Below, piece after piece: positions 49,421 through 58,268 of a stretch of DNA of 64,000 nucleotides; the stretch's first letter is position 1; each line of letters begins with the position of its first letter. The notes below the pieces were generated by a model that saw only the letters and a program-made list of their open reading frames with translations, searched no databases and had not been told where the DNA came from. Source of the stretch: JALSNL01 sp036479585 (GTDB lineage: Bacteria; Bacteroidota; Ignavibacteria; Ignavibacteriales; Melioribacteraceae); NCBI GenBank assembly GCA_965224785.1, contig OZ245062.1:4092001-4156000 (forward strand), given 5' to 3'. The translations under genes and the position numbers were made by a program.

Positions 49421-50989
49421 ATGAAAAGAAATATTTTACTTTCTTACTTTTTATTCTTAGTGTTTTCTAATTTGGTTTTTGGTTCTTCGGAGTTAAAAGT
49501 TATTATTGGAAACAAAACTACTTCAGTAAAATCAGTAGAAGTTCATGGCACAAATTATATATCTACTAAGGAATTGGCAACTGCCTTAAGTGCAAACTAT
49601 TTTTATAACTCCAAACGTCAAAAATCAGAAATTAAATTTATTAATTATAAGTTAAAATTTACAGTTGGCAATCAGTTTGTAATTTTAACTTCTAGAAAAG
49701 ATAACCAACATCAAATATTTCAAATTCCACTCTCTGCTCGTATTAATAATGATGATGTTTATATTCCCATACAATATATAGTTAAATATTTAAGCTATGC
49801 TTCTGGTAGTAAGTTAAACTATAATAAAGCAACAAATACTATTACTATAGATAAAGAAAAAGTTGATGCTAAAAAAATAGTTACTTGGAACAAAGAATTA
49901 TATGATAGAAGTAAAGTAAAGTTTGATATTTTTTCTGCAAAAGTTGAAACAAAATATAATGGAACTTTGGTTAGACTTAGAACTAAAAATGAAATCAGAA
50001 AACCATCAAGTTCAATTAAGGGAAATGTTTTATACTTATTCTTCTCCGATGTTACAATAGATAAAAATGAAATTAAAAAAGCAAAAACATCTGGGTTAGT
50101 TAAAAACATAAAGTCTAAATATGTAAAAGGGAATTTACAAGTAGAAATTAAATTGAGGAGTGGTGTTAAATCTCATGAAGTATTTTATGATCCCGATATT
50201 GGCGAAATTCTAATTTCAATTCATAGTAAATTTCTAAAACAAAATCCAACCGAAGAAGTAACAAGTAAATGGAATTTTGAAGTTGTTGTTTTAGATGCGG
50301 GACACGGCGGAAGAGATCCGGGAGCAATTGGATTAAATAAAGTTAGAGAAAAAGATATAAATCTTAGCATAGTTAAAAAGTTAGGAAAGCTAATTGAAAA
50401 GAAATTACCAAATGTTAAAGTAGTTTATACAAGGGAGAATGATAAGTTTGTTGAACTACATAGACGTGGAGCAATAGCAAACGAAAGTCATGGTAATCTT
50501 TTTATTTCTGTCCATTGTAATTCTTTACCGAAAAAACCAAGTAAGACTAGAGGATTTGAAGTTTACTTATTAAGACCTGGAAGAACTAAAGAGGCAATTG
50601 ATATTGCTGAATTTGAAAATAGTGTAATTAGTATGGAGAAAGATCCATCAAGATATAAAAAATTAAATGATGAAAACTTTATATTAGTTAGTATGGCTCA
50701 CGCGGCAAATATGCGTTACTCAGAATCGTTTGCAGAAATGTTAAATACTGAATGGATAAAAAAAGTTAGTATTCCATCAAGGGGAATTAAGCAAGCTGGG
50801 TTTTATGTTTTAGTTGGGGCTTCAATGCCATCTGTTTTATTAGAAGTTGGTTTTCTTACAAATAAGGAAGATGTTGCATTACTGAAAAGTAATTCCGGAC
50901 AACAAAAAATTGCTCAATCTATTTTTGATGGAATTTTTAAGTATAAAAAGTACTATGAAAACTCTATTAATAATGAGTTAGAAAATTAA
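49421..50989 (+). CDS. N-acetylmuramoyl-L-alanine amidase (Amidase_3)
   Basis: A 522-residue secreted enzyme that cleaves the bond between MurNAc and the stem peptide of peptidoglycan. A signal peptide (1-20) is followed by a copper-amine-oxidase-N-like domain (about 24-148), an AMIN-like domain (about 165-272) and the zinc amidase (about 286-515). Zinc ligands are H295 in DAGHGGRDPG, E310 in VREKDINL and H365 in ISVHCNS; catalytic Glu is in LLEVGFLTN near the C-terminus. The AMIN domain would target septal or polar peptidoglycan, as in AmiC. Twelve bases after the methyltransferase gene, and followed by a tiny membrane peptide ORF. Confidence 0.93.
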   Translation: MKRNILLSYFLFLVFSNLVFGSSELKVIIGNKTTSVKSVEVHGTNYISTKELATALSANYFYNSKRQKSEIKFINYKLKFTVGNQFVILTSRKDNQHQIFQIPLSARINNDDVYIPIQYIVKYLSYASGSKLNYNKATNTITIDKEKVDAKKIVTWNKELYDRSKVKFDIFSAKVETKYNGTLVRLRTKNEIRKPSSSIKGNVLYLFFSDVTIDKNEIKKAKTSGLVKNIKSKYVKGNLQVEIKLRSGVKSHEVFYDPDIGEILISIHSKFLKQNPTEEVTSKWNFEVVVLDAGHGGRDPGAIGLNKVREKDINLSIVKKLGKLIEKKLPNVKVVYTRENDKFVELHRRGAIANESHGNLFISVHCNSLPKKPSKTRGFEVYLLRPGRTKEAIDIAEFENSVISMEKDPSRYKKLNDENFILVSMAHAANMRYSESFAEMLNTEWIKKVSIPSRGIKQAGFYVLVGASMPSVLLEVGFLTNKEDVALLKSNSGQQKIAQSIFDGIFKYKKYYENSINNELEN

Positions 50990-50998
50990 AGGTTAAAA

Positions 50999-51076
50999 AT
51001 GACAAACGCACAAAAGTGGGTAACAGTTTTTTTGGTTGTATTTATATTGTTACTTGCACTCTCTAAAATTACATAG
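50999..51076 (+). CDS. Small single-pass membrane peptide (25 aa)
   Basis: ATG at 50999 to TAG at 51074-51076 encodes MTNAQKWVTVFLVVFILLLALSKIT (split here: MTNAQKW, then a 16-residue helix, then SKIT). AAAGG lies six bases before the ATG. It begins 10 bp after the amidase stop, so it is probably cotranscribed. The arrangement of a short polar head, an aromatic belt residue and one helix is that of known small membrane proteins. Function unknown. Confidence 0.55.
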   Translation: MTNAQKWVTVFLVVFILLLALSKIT

Positions 51077-51097
51077 ATTTATAAATGTCATACTGTA

Positions 51098-51142
51098 AGA
51101 TGTGATCTCTGTATTTGAGAAGACATCTTTTAAGTACAAGTT
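51098..51142 (+). repeat. Short hairpin repeat (AGATGGCATCTC family), copy 2
   Basis: AGATGTGATCTCTGTATTTG then AGAAGACATCTTTTAAGTAC aligns with copy 1 at 14203-14247 over about 45 bases. The arms AGATGTGATCTC and GAGAAGACATCT pair at 10 of 12 positions. TGTCATACTG just before it recalls the ends of the other dispersed elements. Confidence 0.5.
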
Positions 51143-51193
51143 CTTCATCATAACTTTTCACCTCAATTAAGATATTCTTTAAATAGATAGTTC

Positions 51194-51388
51194 TTACAAA
51201 TCAATATTCATAGAAACAAATTTGTTCTCTGCTTTAACAAATGTATCATTGCTCAGTTGAATTCCTTCTAGTGCTAATCTTAGTCTCAGTTCTGAATTGA
51301 CGTACTTTACAAAGATGTTATCTCCCAAAGAAGAGATACCATCTTCAAACCAGTGCAACATTTTTTGCAATGTAAACTTTTCTTGCAT
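51194..51388 (-). CDS. Uncertain small ORF containing copy 3 of the hairpin repeat
   Basis: A 64-codon frame beginning MQEKFTLQKMLHWFEDGIS. Third-position bias is compatible with coding, but there is no ribosome site before the ATG and no family is recognised. Positions 51302-51345 read on the minus strand GATGGTATCTCTTCTTTGGG and AGATAACATCTTTG, matching the repeat at 14203-14247. So part of the ORF is repeat DNA. It may be a short protein that recruited the repeat, or a chance frame through repeats. Confidence 0.3.
   Translation of the reverse strand: MQEKFTLQKMLHWFEDGISSLGDNIFVKYVNSELRLRLALEGIQLSNDTFVKAENKFVSMNIDL
51302..51345 (-). repeat. Short hairpin repeat, copy 3 (inverted)
   Basis: On the minus strand GATGGTATCTCTTCTTTGGG followed by AGATAACATCTTTG aligns with copy 1 at most positions. 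It is inverted with respect to copy 2 at 51098-51142, with about 160 bp between them. Confidence 0.5.
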
Positions 51389-51625
51389 CTATTAAAAACA
51401 GCTAAAAGTCAACAATAACTGAGGTAATTGTGATTTGTGTCAACTTTCCTTTCAACCCTTCTGCTCATCGTGTAAACAATAGAACAACTATTAAGTATGC
51501 TAAATGTTTCGTTTCTGGCTTATAGTGTAAGCATTTAATTGTAAAAACAGTTCCTCTATTATTGTGGCATTATTACTGAAATAGGTATTCCCAAACGCAA
51601 ACAATTCTTTAACGGGGAAAACATT

Positions 51626-52459
51626 ATGACAGCCAACATAATTAAAAATACAATCTTACTTTCAATCATCTCACTTTTACTACTTAGCAACTTAGTTGCT
51701 CAATCAAATTATAAAATGACAGTTGTTGAAGAAACTAACGTAGAAAATAACTCACATCAATTAAATGTTTATATCGAATCAACTGCAAAAGACTTTGAGT
51801 TAACTTCTTACCAATGTGCATTAGGTTTTAATCAAGATGTTTTTTCAGCTGATCTAAAATTTGCTTATGTAAAAGGAAGTTCTGAGTTAGTTAACGAACC
51901 TAACTTATATGTTGGTATTGATGATGTTGATGGAGAAAAAGAATTGACATTTGTTTCTTATGTTGGAAATGATGTTGTAGGTAGCAAGAAAATATTAGTT
52001 GGACAATTTATAATTGAAGATAGCGAAGAAGGTGAATTAAAATCTAATTGGAATTTTGATGGAACAATAAGCACAATAGTTACTGGTAAAGATTTTGAAA
52101 ATATTACAACTATTGCTAACCATTCAAGTTCTATTAAAATTGAAGATGTTGAAATAATAGAAGATGAAGAATTAGTTGATAACTCAACACCAAGTGAGTT
52201 TGGTTTAAGTCAAAATTATCCAAACCCTTTTAACCCAACAACTAACATTAAAGTACAAATGAAAGAAGAGGGAACTGCAAGCTTAAAAGTTTTCAATTTA
52301 TTAGGCGAAGAAATATTAAACGTATTTGAAGGTGAATTAACAGCTGGTGTTCACGAAATGAATATCAACGCAAGCAACCTTCCAAGTGGAATTTATATTT
52401 ATCAATTAAATGTTGATAACAAATATACAGATGTTAAAAAAATGAACTTAGTAAAATAA
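51626..52459 (+). CDS. Secreted protein with type IX secretion C-terminal sorting domain
   Basis: A 277-residue exported protein. A signal peptide (1-26, ending LVAQ) is followed by a domain of about 150 residues with a cohesin-like layout (YKMTVVEETNVENNSHQLNVYIES, then FELTSYQCALGFNQDVFS, LVGQFIIE), and an acidic linker (about 170-190). From residue 191 a type A sorting domain begins: FGLSQNYPNPFNPTTNIKVQ, then LKVFNLLGEEIL, LTAGVHEMNINASNLPSGIYIYQL and KKMNLVK. This ending directs passage through the type IX system and attachment to the surface. NYPNPFNPTT is typical of Ignavibacteria-like genomes. What the cohesin-like domain binds is unknown. A terminator follows. Confidence 0.9.
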   Translation: MTANIIKNTILLSIISLLLLSNLVAQSNYKMTVVEETNVENNSHQLNVYIESTAKDFELTSYQCALGFNQDVFSADLKFAYVKGSSELVNEPNLYVGIDDVDGEKELTFVSYVGNDVVGSKKILVGQFIIEDSEEGELKSNWNFDGTISTIVTGKDFENITTIANHSSSIKIEDVEIIEDEELVDNSTPSEFGLSQNYPNPFNPTTNIKVQMKEEGTASLKVFNLLGEEILNVFEGELTAGVHEMNINASNLPSGIYIYQLNVDNKYTDVKKMNLVK

Positions 52460-52489
52460 ATTAGACTGATAGTTAAACAAGAAAATTTT

Positions 52490-52540
52490 AAGGGCGATTG
52501 CTTTTCTTTGGCTGGCGGAGTGATTGCCCTTTCCCCTTTT
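52490..52540 (+). terminator. Rho-independent terminator after the T9SS cargo gene
   Basis: AAGGGCGATTGCT (52490-52502) pairs with AGTGATTGCCCTT (52519-52531) over 13 positions, three of them G-U, with a 16-nt loop, followed by TCCCCTTTT. It starts 31 bp after the stop codon of the secreted protein and also lies 28 bp from the convergent M23 gene. Confidence 0.8.
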
Positions 52541-52567
52541 AAAAATAGAGTAAAGAACAATTAAAAA

Positions 52568-53392
52568 TCAATTAAATATATCCTTCACTTTTAATAATGA
52601 AAATGGATCTACTCTTCTATCAAACCATTGAACTCCCCAATGTAAATGTGGCCCGGTTGATCTACCAGTTGTTCCTACTTCACCAATAACATCTCCCTTT
52701 GCAATTTGTTGTCCTTCTTTTACAAAACTTTTTTTAAGATGTAGATAAACAGAACTCAACCCTTGACCATGATCTAATAAAATATAATTTCCAGCATAAT
52801 AAAACTTATCTGCAGAAAGTCTCACAACTCCATCAGTCATTGCGTGAACAGAAGTTCCTCTTGGTACAGCAATATCAATTCCATTATGTGCATTTTTAGG
52901 TTTTCCATTTAGTATTCTCTGACTTCCAAATACACTTGAAATTCTGCCACCTTTAATTGGTCTAATAAAACCAGAGCTATAAAGAGCTTTTGTTTCTTCT
53001 CCAATTTTAGCTCTAGCTTGTTTGCCAATTTCTCTTTCTTTATTTATTCGTTCAATTTCTTCTTTGGGTTCGGTAACATATTTTTTTTTCATCCTATTAA
53101 TTCTTTGAATTTTATATTTCCGTTCGGGTAGAATAATTTTTTTGATAAATGTTTTATCTATAAGTTGAACAATTAAATAATGTTTGCCTTTTGCATCTCT
53201 ATCAAAACCAAAAACGAAGTTACCATTTTCATCAGAAGAGATTTCTTTATCATCTAATCTGATATTTTTTATTTCTTCACCTTTACCAAAAATTATATTG
53301 CCAGGTTTTATGTCTCCAAACAGTTCAACAGATTGAGGAAAGGAGATTGTTATAAAATAAAACAATAATAATAAAATGAATCTTTTTTTCAT
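52568..53392 (-). CDS. M23 family metallopeptidase (LytM domain)
   Basis: A 274-residue exported protein: signal peptide (1-20), a domain of about 70 residues with beta segments, a basic coiled stretch (about 95-135), and a LytM domain (about 140-270). Zinc ligands are H169 and D173 in NAHNGIDIA and H251 in GPHLHW; the catalytic His is H218 in YLHLKKSF. All ligands are present, so it should be active on peptidoglycan cross-links rather than being an EnvC-like activator. It is convergent with the T9SS cargo gene. The 251 bp upstream contains no confident gene. Confidence 0.92.
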   Translation of the reverse strand: MKKRFILLLLFYFITISFPQSVELFGDIKPGNIIFGKGEEIKNIRLDDKEISSDENGNFVFGFDRDAKGKHYLIVQLIDKTFIKKIILPERKYKIQRINRMKKKYVTEPKEEIERINKEREIGKQARAKIGEETKALYSSGFIRPIKGGRISSVFGSQRILNGKPKNAHNGIDIAVPRGTSVHAMTDGVVRLSADKFYYAGNYILLDHGQGLSSVYLHLKKSFVKEGQQIAKGDVIGEVGTTGRSTGPHLHWGVQWFDRRVDPFSLLKVKDIFN

Positions 53393-53643
53393 AAATGTTT
53401 ACTTCCTTAAAATCTTTACTTTTGTCTGCCATTTCGAAATGTTACCCAATTAAAACATTGAGTAGGCTCTATCATAAATTCATTTGTCAGTATACCCAGT
53501 TAAAGTTTATACGTGTTTTTAACGAGGTTGGGAATGTTGTAATAATTATATTCTTACTCATAATCGTAATCTTTTCCTTACTCGCTTTTACGTAGTTGTT
53601 CTTGATTAAGTGTATGAGTAGGATTAAGATTAAGAAAAAAGAA

Positions 53644-54882
53644 TCAAACAACCATTGACATTAAAATTGCACAAAGCCAAGCTCCATAAGTGCCAAGGGC
53701 ATAACCAAGGACTGCTAGCAACACTCCAACAGTTGCTAATGATGGATGAATTGCAGCTGCCACTATTGGTGCAGACGCTGCTCCGCCTATGTTTGCTTGG
53801 CTCCCGACTGCTATAAAGAAAAATGGAGCTTTAATAATTTTCCCAACAGTTATTAATAATACTGCATGAAAAGTAATCCAAATAGAAGTAATTAATATCA
53901 AATCAAAATTTTGGAAAAAACCAAGAATGTCCATTTTCATTCCTATTGTTGCAATAAGAATGTAAAGAAAAAGAGTTCCTATTTTAGATGTACCATGTAC
54001 TTCAAGTTTTCTCACTTTTGTAAAACTAAGTATAAGTCCAATTGTTGTTGCAATTACTACCATCCAAAAAAAGTTTGATGTTAAACTAAATTTTGCTAAT
54101 TCGGGGAAGTTAGTTTTTATGAACGGAGCAATAATATCAGCTAAAAAATGTGATACTCCAGTAACCCCAAAACCAACAGCTAAAACTTTTATTAAATCAG
54201 TTAAGTCCGATGAGACAACATCCTTTTCTATTTTGTTTTCTATTTCCTCTCTTACAAGATCCAGGGAAGATGTATCCGCTTTTAAAAATTTATTTATCTT
54301 ATCATTTATTCCAGCTCCATATAAAAGTATTGCCATCCAAATGCTATAAGTTAAAATATCAATGGCAATAATTGCAGAGAACACAGAATCAGTAACATTA
54401 AAAACTTCTTTCATTGCAGTTTGGTTTGCTCCGCCACCAATCCAACTTCCAGCAATTGTGGAAAGTCCACGCCAAGTTGCTTCCGGTCCAGTTGTTACAA
54501 TCATATCTGGGAAGAAAGTTGAGACAATAAAAATAGCAATTGGTCCACCAAGTATAACTCCAGCAGTTCCAGTTAGAGTCATAATAATTGCTTTAGGACC
54601 TAACTTTAGTATTGAGGTAAAATCTATACTTATTGTTAATAGAACTAAACTTGTTGGTAGTAAAAATCTTGATGCAACAAAATAAAGTTTTGATTCCTCA
54701 ACATTAATTATTCCTAACGAGTTTATAATTCCGGGAATGAAGTAACAAAGCAATAAAGCTGGCACAAACTTGTAGAGATTCTTCCAAAATTTATTTTGAC
54801 TTTTAGAGGTAATAAATATGAAAGCAAGAACTAACATTAAAATTGCAAAAATTACAGCATCATTTATAATAGGGAAAACCAT
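53644..54882 (-). CDS. DUF819-family membrane protein (YjcL-like)
   Basis: A 412-residue polytopic protein with about ten helices. Conserved DUF819 blocks are LTISIDFTSILKLGPKAIIMTLTGTAGVILGGPIA, the GSWIGGGANQTAMKEVF motif (about 144-160), and NIGGAASAPIVAAAIHPSLATVGVLLAVLGYALGTYGAW near the C-terminus. The two-fold repeat resembles sodium-coupled carriers of the BASS-like fold, but the substrate is unknown. A charged cytoplasmic loop (about 200-230) links the halves. It is divergent from the ClC gene with 95 bp between starts; the neighbour might share a role in ion balance. Confidence 0.85.
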   Translation of the reverse strand: MVFPIINDAVIFAILMLVLAFIFITSKSQNKFWKNLYKFVPALLLCYFIPGIINSLGIINVEESKLYFVASRFLLPTSLVLLTISIDFTSILKLGPKAIIMTLTGTAGVILGGPIAIFIVSTFFPDMIVTTGPEATWRGLSTIAGSWIGGGANQTAMKEVFNVTDSVFSAIIAIDILTYSIWMAILLYGAGINDKINKFLKADTSSLDLVREEIENKIEKDVVSSDLTDLIKVLAVGFGVTGVSHFLADIIAPFIKTNFPELAKFSLTSNFFWMVVIATTIGLILSFTKVRKLEVHGTSKIGTLFLYILIATIGMKMDILGFFQNFDLILITSIWITFHAVLLITVGKIIKAPFFFIAVGSQANIGGAASAPIVAAAIHPSLATVGVLLAVLGYALGTYGAWLCAILMSMVV

Positions 54883-54977
54883 ATATTTACTTTTTGAATT
54901 ATAATTATTTTGAAAAACGAAACGATATATTTGATTAACAAATTATTAAACCTTCCACATACTACAAAGAAATAAAA

Positions 54978-57035
54978 TTGAAACAATTTTTTGCAAATTT
55001 ATCAAAGCAAGCCTCATCGCTACTTGAAAAAGCAAAGTTAACTGAGCATACTTTTATGATTATTGTTGCAATCATAATTGGAGTCCTAGCTGGGTTTGCT
55101 GCAATTGGAATACGAACACTTATAGAAACTATTTCGCATTTTAGTTTTAGTGGAGCTGGCAACTATCTAGAAAATGTTGCAAGTACGCATTGGTATTGGT
55201 TAATAATAATTCCAGCACTTGGCGGACTAATTGTTGGTCCTATAATTCACTTTTTTGCTCCTGAAGCTAAAGGACACGGAGTTCCTGAAGTTATGCAAGC
55301 CATTCTTTTAAGAGGTGGAGTAATTAGACCACGTGTAGCAATTGTAAAAGCAATTGCATCTGCAATAACAATTGGCACCGGTGGCTCTGTTGGTCGTGAA
55401 GGTCCAATAATTCAAATTGGTTCAGCTTTGGGTTCTACTGTTGGTCAGTTTTTTAGAGTTCCGAGTGGGAGGATGAAAACCCTAGTTGGTTGTGGAGCTG
55501 CTGCTGGTATTGCTGCAGCATTTAATGCACCAATTGCAGGAGCTTTATTTGCCGTTGAAATAATTCTAATGGATTTTGCTGTTGCTCAATTTTCACCAAT
55601 TGTTATTTCGGCAGTTATGGCAACGGTAGTTTCACATGCTTATGAAGGAAAGTTTGCGGCTTTTATTGTTCCGACTTATCAATATGTTTCTCCGTATGAA
55701 ATTGGGTTTTACTTTTTACTTGGAGCTGTTGCCGGAGTAGTGTCTTATGCCTTTATTAAAGTACTATATTATTTTGAAGAGTTCTTTGATGAAAGACTTA
55801 AATTTCCTCCTTACCTTAAACCAGTTTTTGGTGGACTTATTATTGGAGCAATTGCAATCGCTTATCCAGAAATAATGGGTGTTGGTTACGATTCAATAAA
55901 CTCAGCACTTCATGGAAATGTTATTTGGTACGCTGCTTTAGGTTTAGTTTTTCTAAAAATATTTGCAACATCAATAACTCTTGGTAGTGGTGGCTCTGGA
56001 GGTATTTTTGCTCCTTCACTATTTATGGGGGCAATGCTTGGTGCTTTCTTCGGACATTTTGTTCATCTTCTTTTTCCTGAAATTACAGCTGGACCGGGAG
56101 CTTATGCCTTGGTAGCAATGGGAGGATTAGTTGCTGGCACAACACGAGCCCCGCTTACTGCAATAATTATAGTTTTTGAACTTACTAATGATTATGAAAT
56201 TATTTTACCGCTGATGATTACGGTTGTAATAAGTTCAATTATTTCTTCAAAGCTTTCAAGAGAATCAATCTATACTTTAAAATTGCTTCTAAGAAATATT
56301 CATTTGAAAGAGGGAACAGAAATTAATATTATGGAATCTCTTTTTATTAAAGATGTTCTAACAAAAGAATTTACTACCATCTCTATTTCTGATAATTTTA
56401 ATCAAGTAGTAAATAAAGTTATTCATGGAAGAGGCAGAAAATTTCCTGTAATTGATAAGAACAATAACTTAAAAGGAATAATTCTAACAAATACCATAAA
56501 AGACTTTCTTTTTGATAAAGAAATGCTTAAAGATTTATTAGTAGCAAGCGATTTACTTTCGCCCAATTTTGATTCTGTTACTCCAGAGGATACTTGCCAA
56601 GCTGCACTAGAGAAAATGAGAAAACATGATTATGATGGCCTATCTGTTGTTGATGCAAATAATTCTTCACAGCTAATAGGAATGGTTTGGCGGAAAGATA
56701 TTCAAGATGCTTATGATCAAGCAGTAGAACGAAGAGAAATCACTTCAACTCTTGCTAGCAGTATTGTTATGAAAGATAACCAGACCAATGTACAATTTCT
56801 AGAAGGTTATTCAATATCTGAAATCAAACCGCCCATTTCTTTCATTGGAAAATCTATTAGAGAAATAAATATACGCGCTAAATATGGCGTTGATGTTTTA
56901 TCGATAAAAACAAAAGAGAAATATGGTAGTAACATAAAAGCTATTCCAAGCCCAGACCATATAATTACAAAAGAGGATATACTTGTTATTGCTGGAGAAA
57001 TTAAGAATATTAATTTGTTAAAAAATATTGGTTAA
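54978..57035 (+). CDS. ClC-family chloride channel/transporter with CBS and TrkA-C domains
   Basis: A 685-residue protein starting at TTG 54978; no ATG precedes the first helix. The ClC selectivity motifs are KGHGVPEV (98-105, the GSGIP position), GREGP (139-143, gating Glu E141), GGSGGIFAPSLFMGA (about 337-351). Two CBS domains follow (about 445-500 and 515-570), then a TrkA-C-like domain (about 605-685), which may sense nucleotides or ions. At the position of the inner proton glutamate (E203 of E. coli ClC) the segment reads FAVEII, giving Ile after the Glu, which would suggest weak or altered proton coupling. It is the first gene of a plus-strand run with an SRPBCC gene and rsmE. Confidence 0.9.
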   Translation: MKQFFANLSKQASSLLEKAKLTEHTFMIIVAIIIGVLAGFAAIGIRTLIETISHFSFSGAGNYLENVASTHWYWLIIIPALGGLIVGPIIHFFAPEAKGHGVPEVMQAILLRGGVIRPRVAIVKAIASAITIGTGGSVGREGPIIQIGSALGSTVGQFFRVPSGRMKTLVGCGAAAGIAAAFNAPIAGALFAVEIILMDFAVAQFSPIVISAVMATVVSHAYEGKFAAFIVPTYQYVSPYEIGFYFLLGAVAGVVSYAFIKVLYYFEEFFDERLKFPPYLKPVFGGLIIGAIAIAYPEIMGVGYDSINSALHGNVIWYAALGLVFLKIFATSITLGSGGSGGIFAPSLFMGAMLGAFFGHFVHLLFPEITAGPGAYALVAMGGLVAGTTRAPLTAIIIVFELTNDYEIILPLMITVVISSIISSKLSRESIYTLKLLLRNIHLKEGTEINIMESLFIKDVLTKEFTTISISDNFNQVVNKVIHGRGRKFPVIDKNNNLKGIILTNTIKDFLFDKEMLKDLLVASDLLSPNFDSVTPEDTCQAALEKMRKHDYDGLSVVDANNSSQLIGMVWRKDIQDAYDQAVERREITSTLASSIVMKDNQTNVQFLEGYSISEIKPPISFIGKSIREINIRAKYGVDVLSIKTKEKYGSNIKAIPSPDHIITKEDILVIAGEIKNINLLKNIG

Positions 57036-57068
57036 CAATAATTTATAAAAAACTTTAAAGGTTCTTTT

Positions 57069-57500
57069 ATGGCATCAATAAAACATTACTTAATAATTAG
57101 AACTCCTGTAGAGATTGTGTACAAAGCCCTTACACAGCAAGAAGCTCTTGCTGGTTGGTGGACACCTGAAACTTTTACAAAATCCAAAGTAGGTTCAATA
57201 ATTGATTTTATTTTTGGGAAAAACTCTCATGATCAAATGAAAATTTTGGTGCTTGCTAAAAATAAAAAAGTTGAATGGGAATGTGTTCAAGGAGACCCAG
57301 AATGGGTAGGGACAAGAATTTGTTTTGATTTAGTGGGAAAAAATAATTCTACAGTTTTAAGATTTACACATAGCAAATGGAAGAAAGAAACAGATTTTTT
57401 AGCAACGTGCAATTATCATTGGGGTTATTTCTTAAGAAGTCTAAAACTTTTTTGTGAGACTGGAAAGGGAACACCTTTTGGAACAAACGAATATCAATGA
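57069..57500 (+). CDS. SRPBCC/AHSA1-like ligand-binding protein
   Basis: A 143-residue single-domain protein of the START/Bet v 1 fold. The N-terminal IIRTPVEIVYKALTQQEALAGWWTPE is the AHSA1 signature, followed by a beta sheet (VEWECVQGD, TVLRFTHSKW) and a C-terminal helix (YHWGYFLRSLKLFCETGKGTPF) that closes the hydrophobic cavity. Such proteins bind lipids or hydrophobic ligands or assist polyketide or chaperone steps; the ligand is unknown. It overlaps rsmE by four bases (ATGA) and lies 33 bp after the ClC gene. Confidence 0.85.
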   Translation: MASIKHYLIIRTPVEIVYKALTQQEALAGWWTPETFTKSKVGSIIDFIFGKNSHDQMKILVLAKNKKVEWECVQGDPEWVGTRICFDLVGKNNSTVLRFTHSKWKKETDFLATCNYHWGYFLRSLKLFCETGKGTPFGTNEYQ

Positions 57501-58228
57501 ACATAATAATTCTTACTAAAAATGATAGAGTAGATGAAACCACTTATTCTATTGATGATAACCGAGCAACTCATATTATTAAAATATTAAAATCTAAGGT
57601 TGGAGATGTTTTAGAAATCGGTTTGTTGAATGATTCGATTGGAAAATCAGAAGTTGTTGATTTGAATGATGGGATTGTTAAGTTAAAAATATTAGAATTG
57701 TCTAAATATACAACTCCACAATATTGCATAGATTTAATTCTCGCTCTTCCACGTCCGCAAACACTCAAGAAAGTTTTAGCTACCATAGCAACAATGGGTA
57801 TTAATAATTTATATTTAATCCGTTCTGAAAAAGTTGAGAAAAGTTATTTCCATTCTCCACTATTAGAAGAAAAAAATTATTCGAAATATTTATTAGAAGG
57901 ATTAAGCCAGGGCAAAAGAGTAGATTTGCCAAAAGTTACAATTCATAAAAAGTTCAAACAATTTTTTGAGAATAGTTTTTTACAAAAAAATGAAACTTCT
58001 GTTAAACTGCTAGCTCATCCAGATGAAGATATTTTTCTAAACAAAAAAATGTTGAACAATAACAATAATATTATTTTAGCAATTGGTCCTGAAGGTGGTT
58101 GGAATGATTTTGAAATAAATTTTATGGCTGAGAAAGGATTCCAAAAATTTAAGTTAAGTAAAAATATACTTAGAGTAGAAACTGCTGTTACTGCTGCACT
58201 TGCACAAGTTGAACTCTTAGATAAGTAA
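57497..58228 (+). CDS. rsmE: 16S rRNA (uracil1498-N3)-methyltransferase
   Basis: A 243-residue SPOUT methyltransferase that methylates U1498 of 16S rRNA. An N-terminal PUA-like domain (about 1-70; NRATHIIKILKSKVGD) precedes the knotted domain with LILALPRPQTLKKVLATIATMGI, LAIGPEGGWNDFEINFMAEKGF (about 195-216, the cofactor-binding trefoil) and LSKNILRVETAVTAALAQVELL. All family motifs are present and the length is typical. It overlaps the SRPBCC gene by ATGA and ends 40 bp before the convergent ABC permease. Confidence 0.95.
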   Translation: MNIIILTKNDRVDETTYSIDDNRATHIIKILKSKVGDVLEIGLLNDSIGKSEVVDLNDGIVKLKILELSKYTTPQYCIDLILALPRPQTLKKVLATIATMGINNLYLIRSEKVEKSYFHSPLLEEKNYSKYLLEGLSQGKRVDLPKVTIHKKFKQFFENSFLQKNETSVKLLAHPDEDIFLNKKMLNNNNNIILAIGPEGGWNDFEINFMAEKGFQKFKLSKNILRVETAVTAALAQVELLDK

Positions 58229-58268
58229 AAAGTAATTAGTAAATCTTATTTGGTAAAATCAAAAAAAA

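Noticed and set aside
53395..53595. 66-codon plus-strand ORF upstream of the M23 peptidase
   Set aside because: It begins 3 bp from the divergent start, in the region that must carry the M23 promoter; no ribosome site and no recognisable family, so probably chance.
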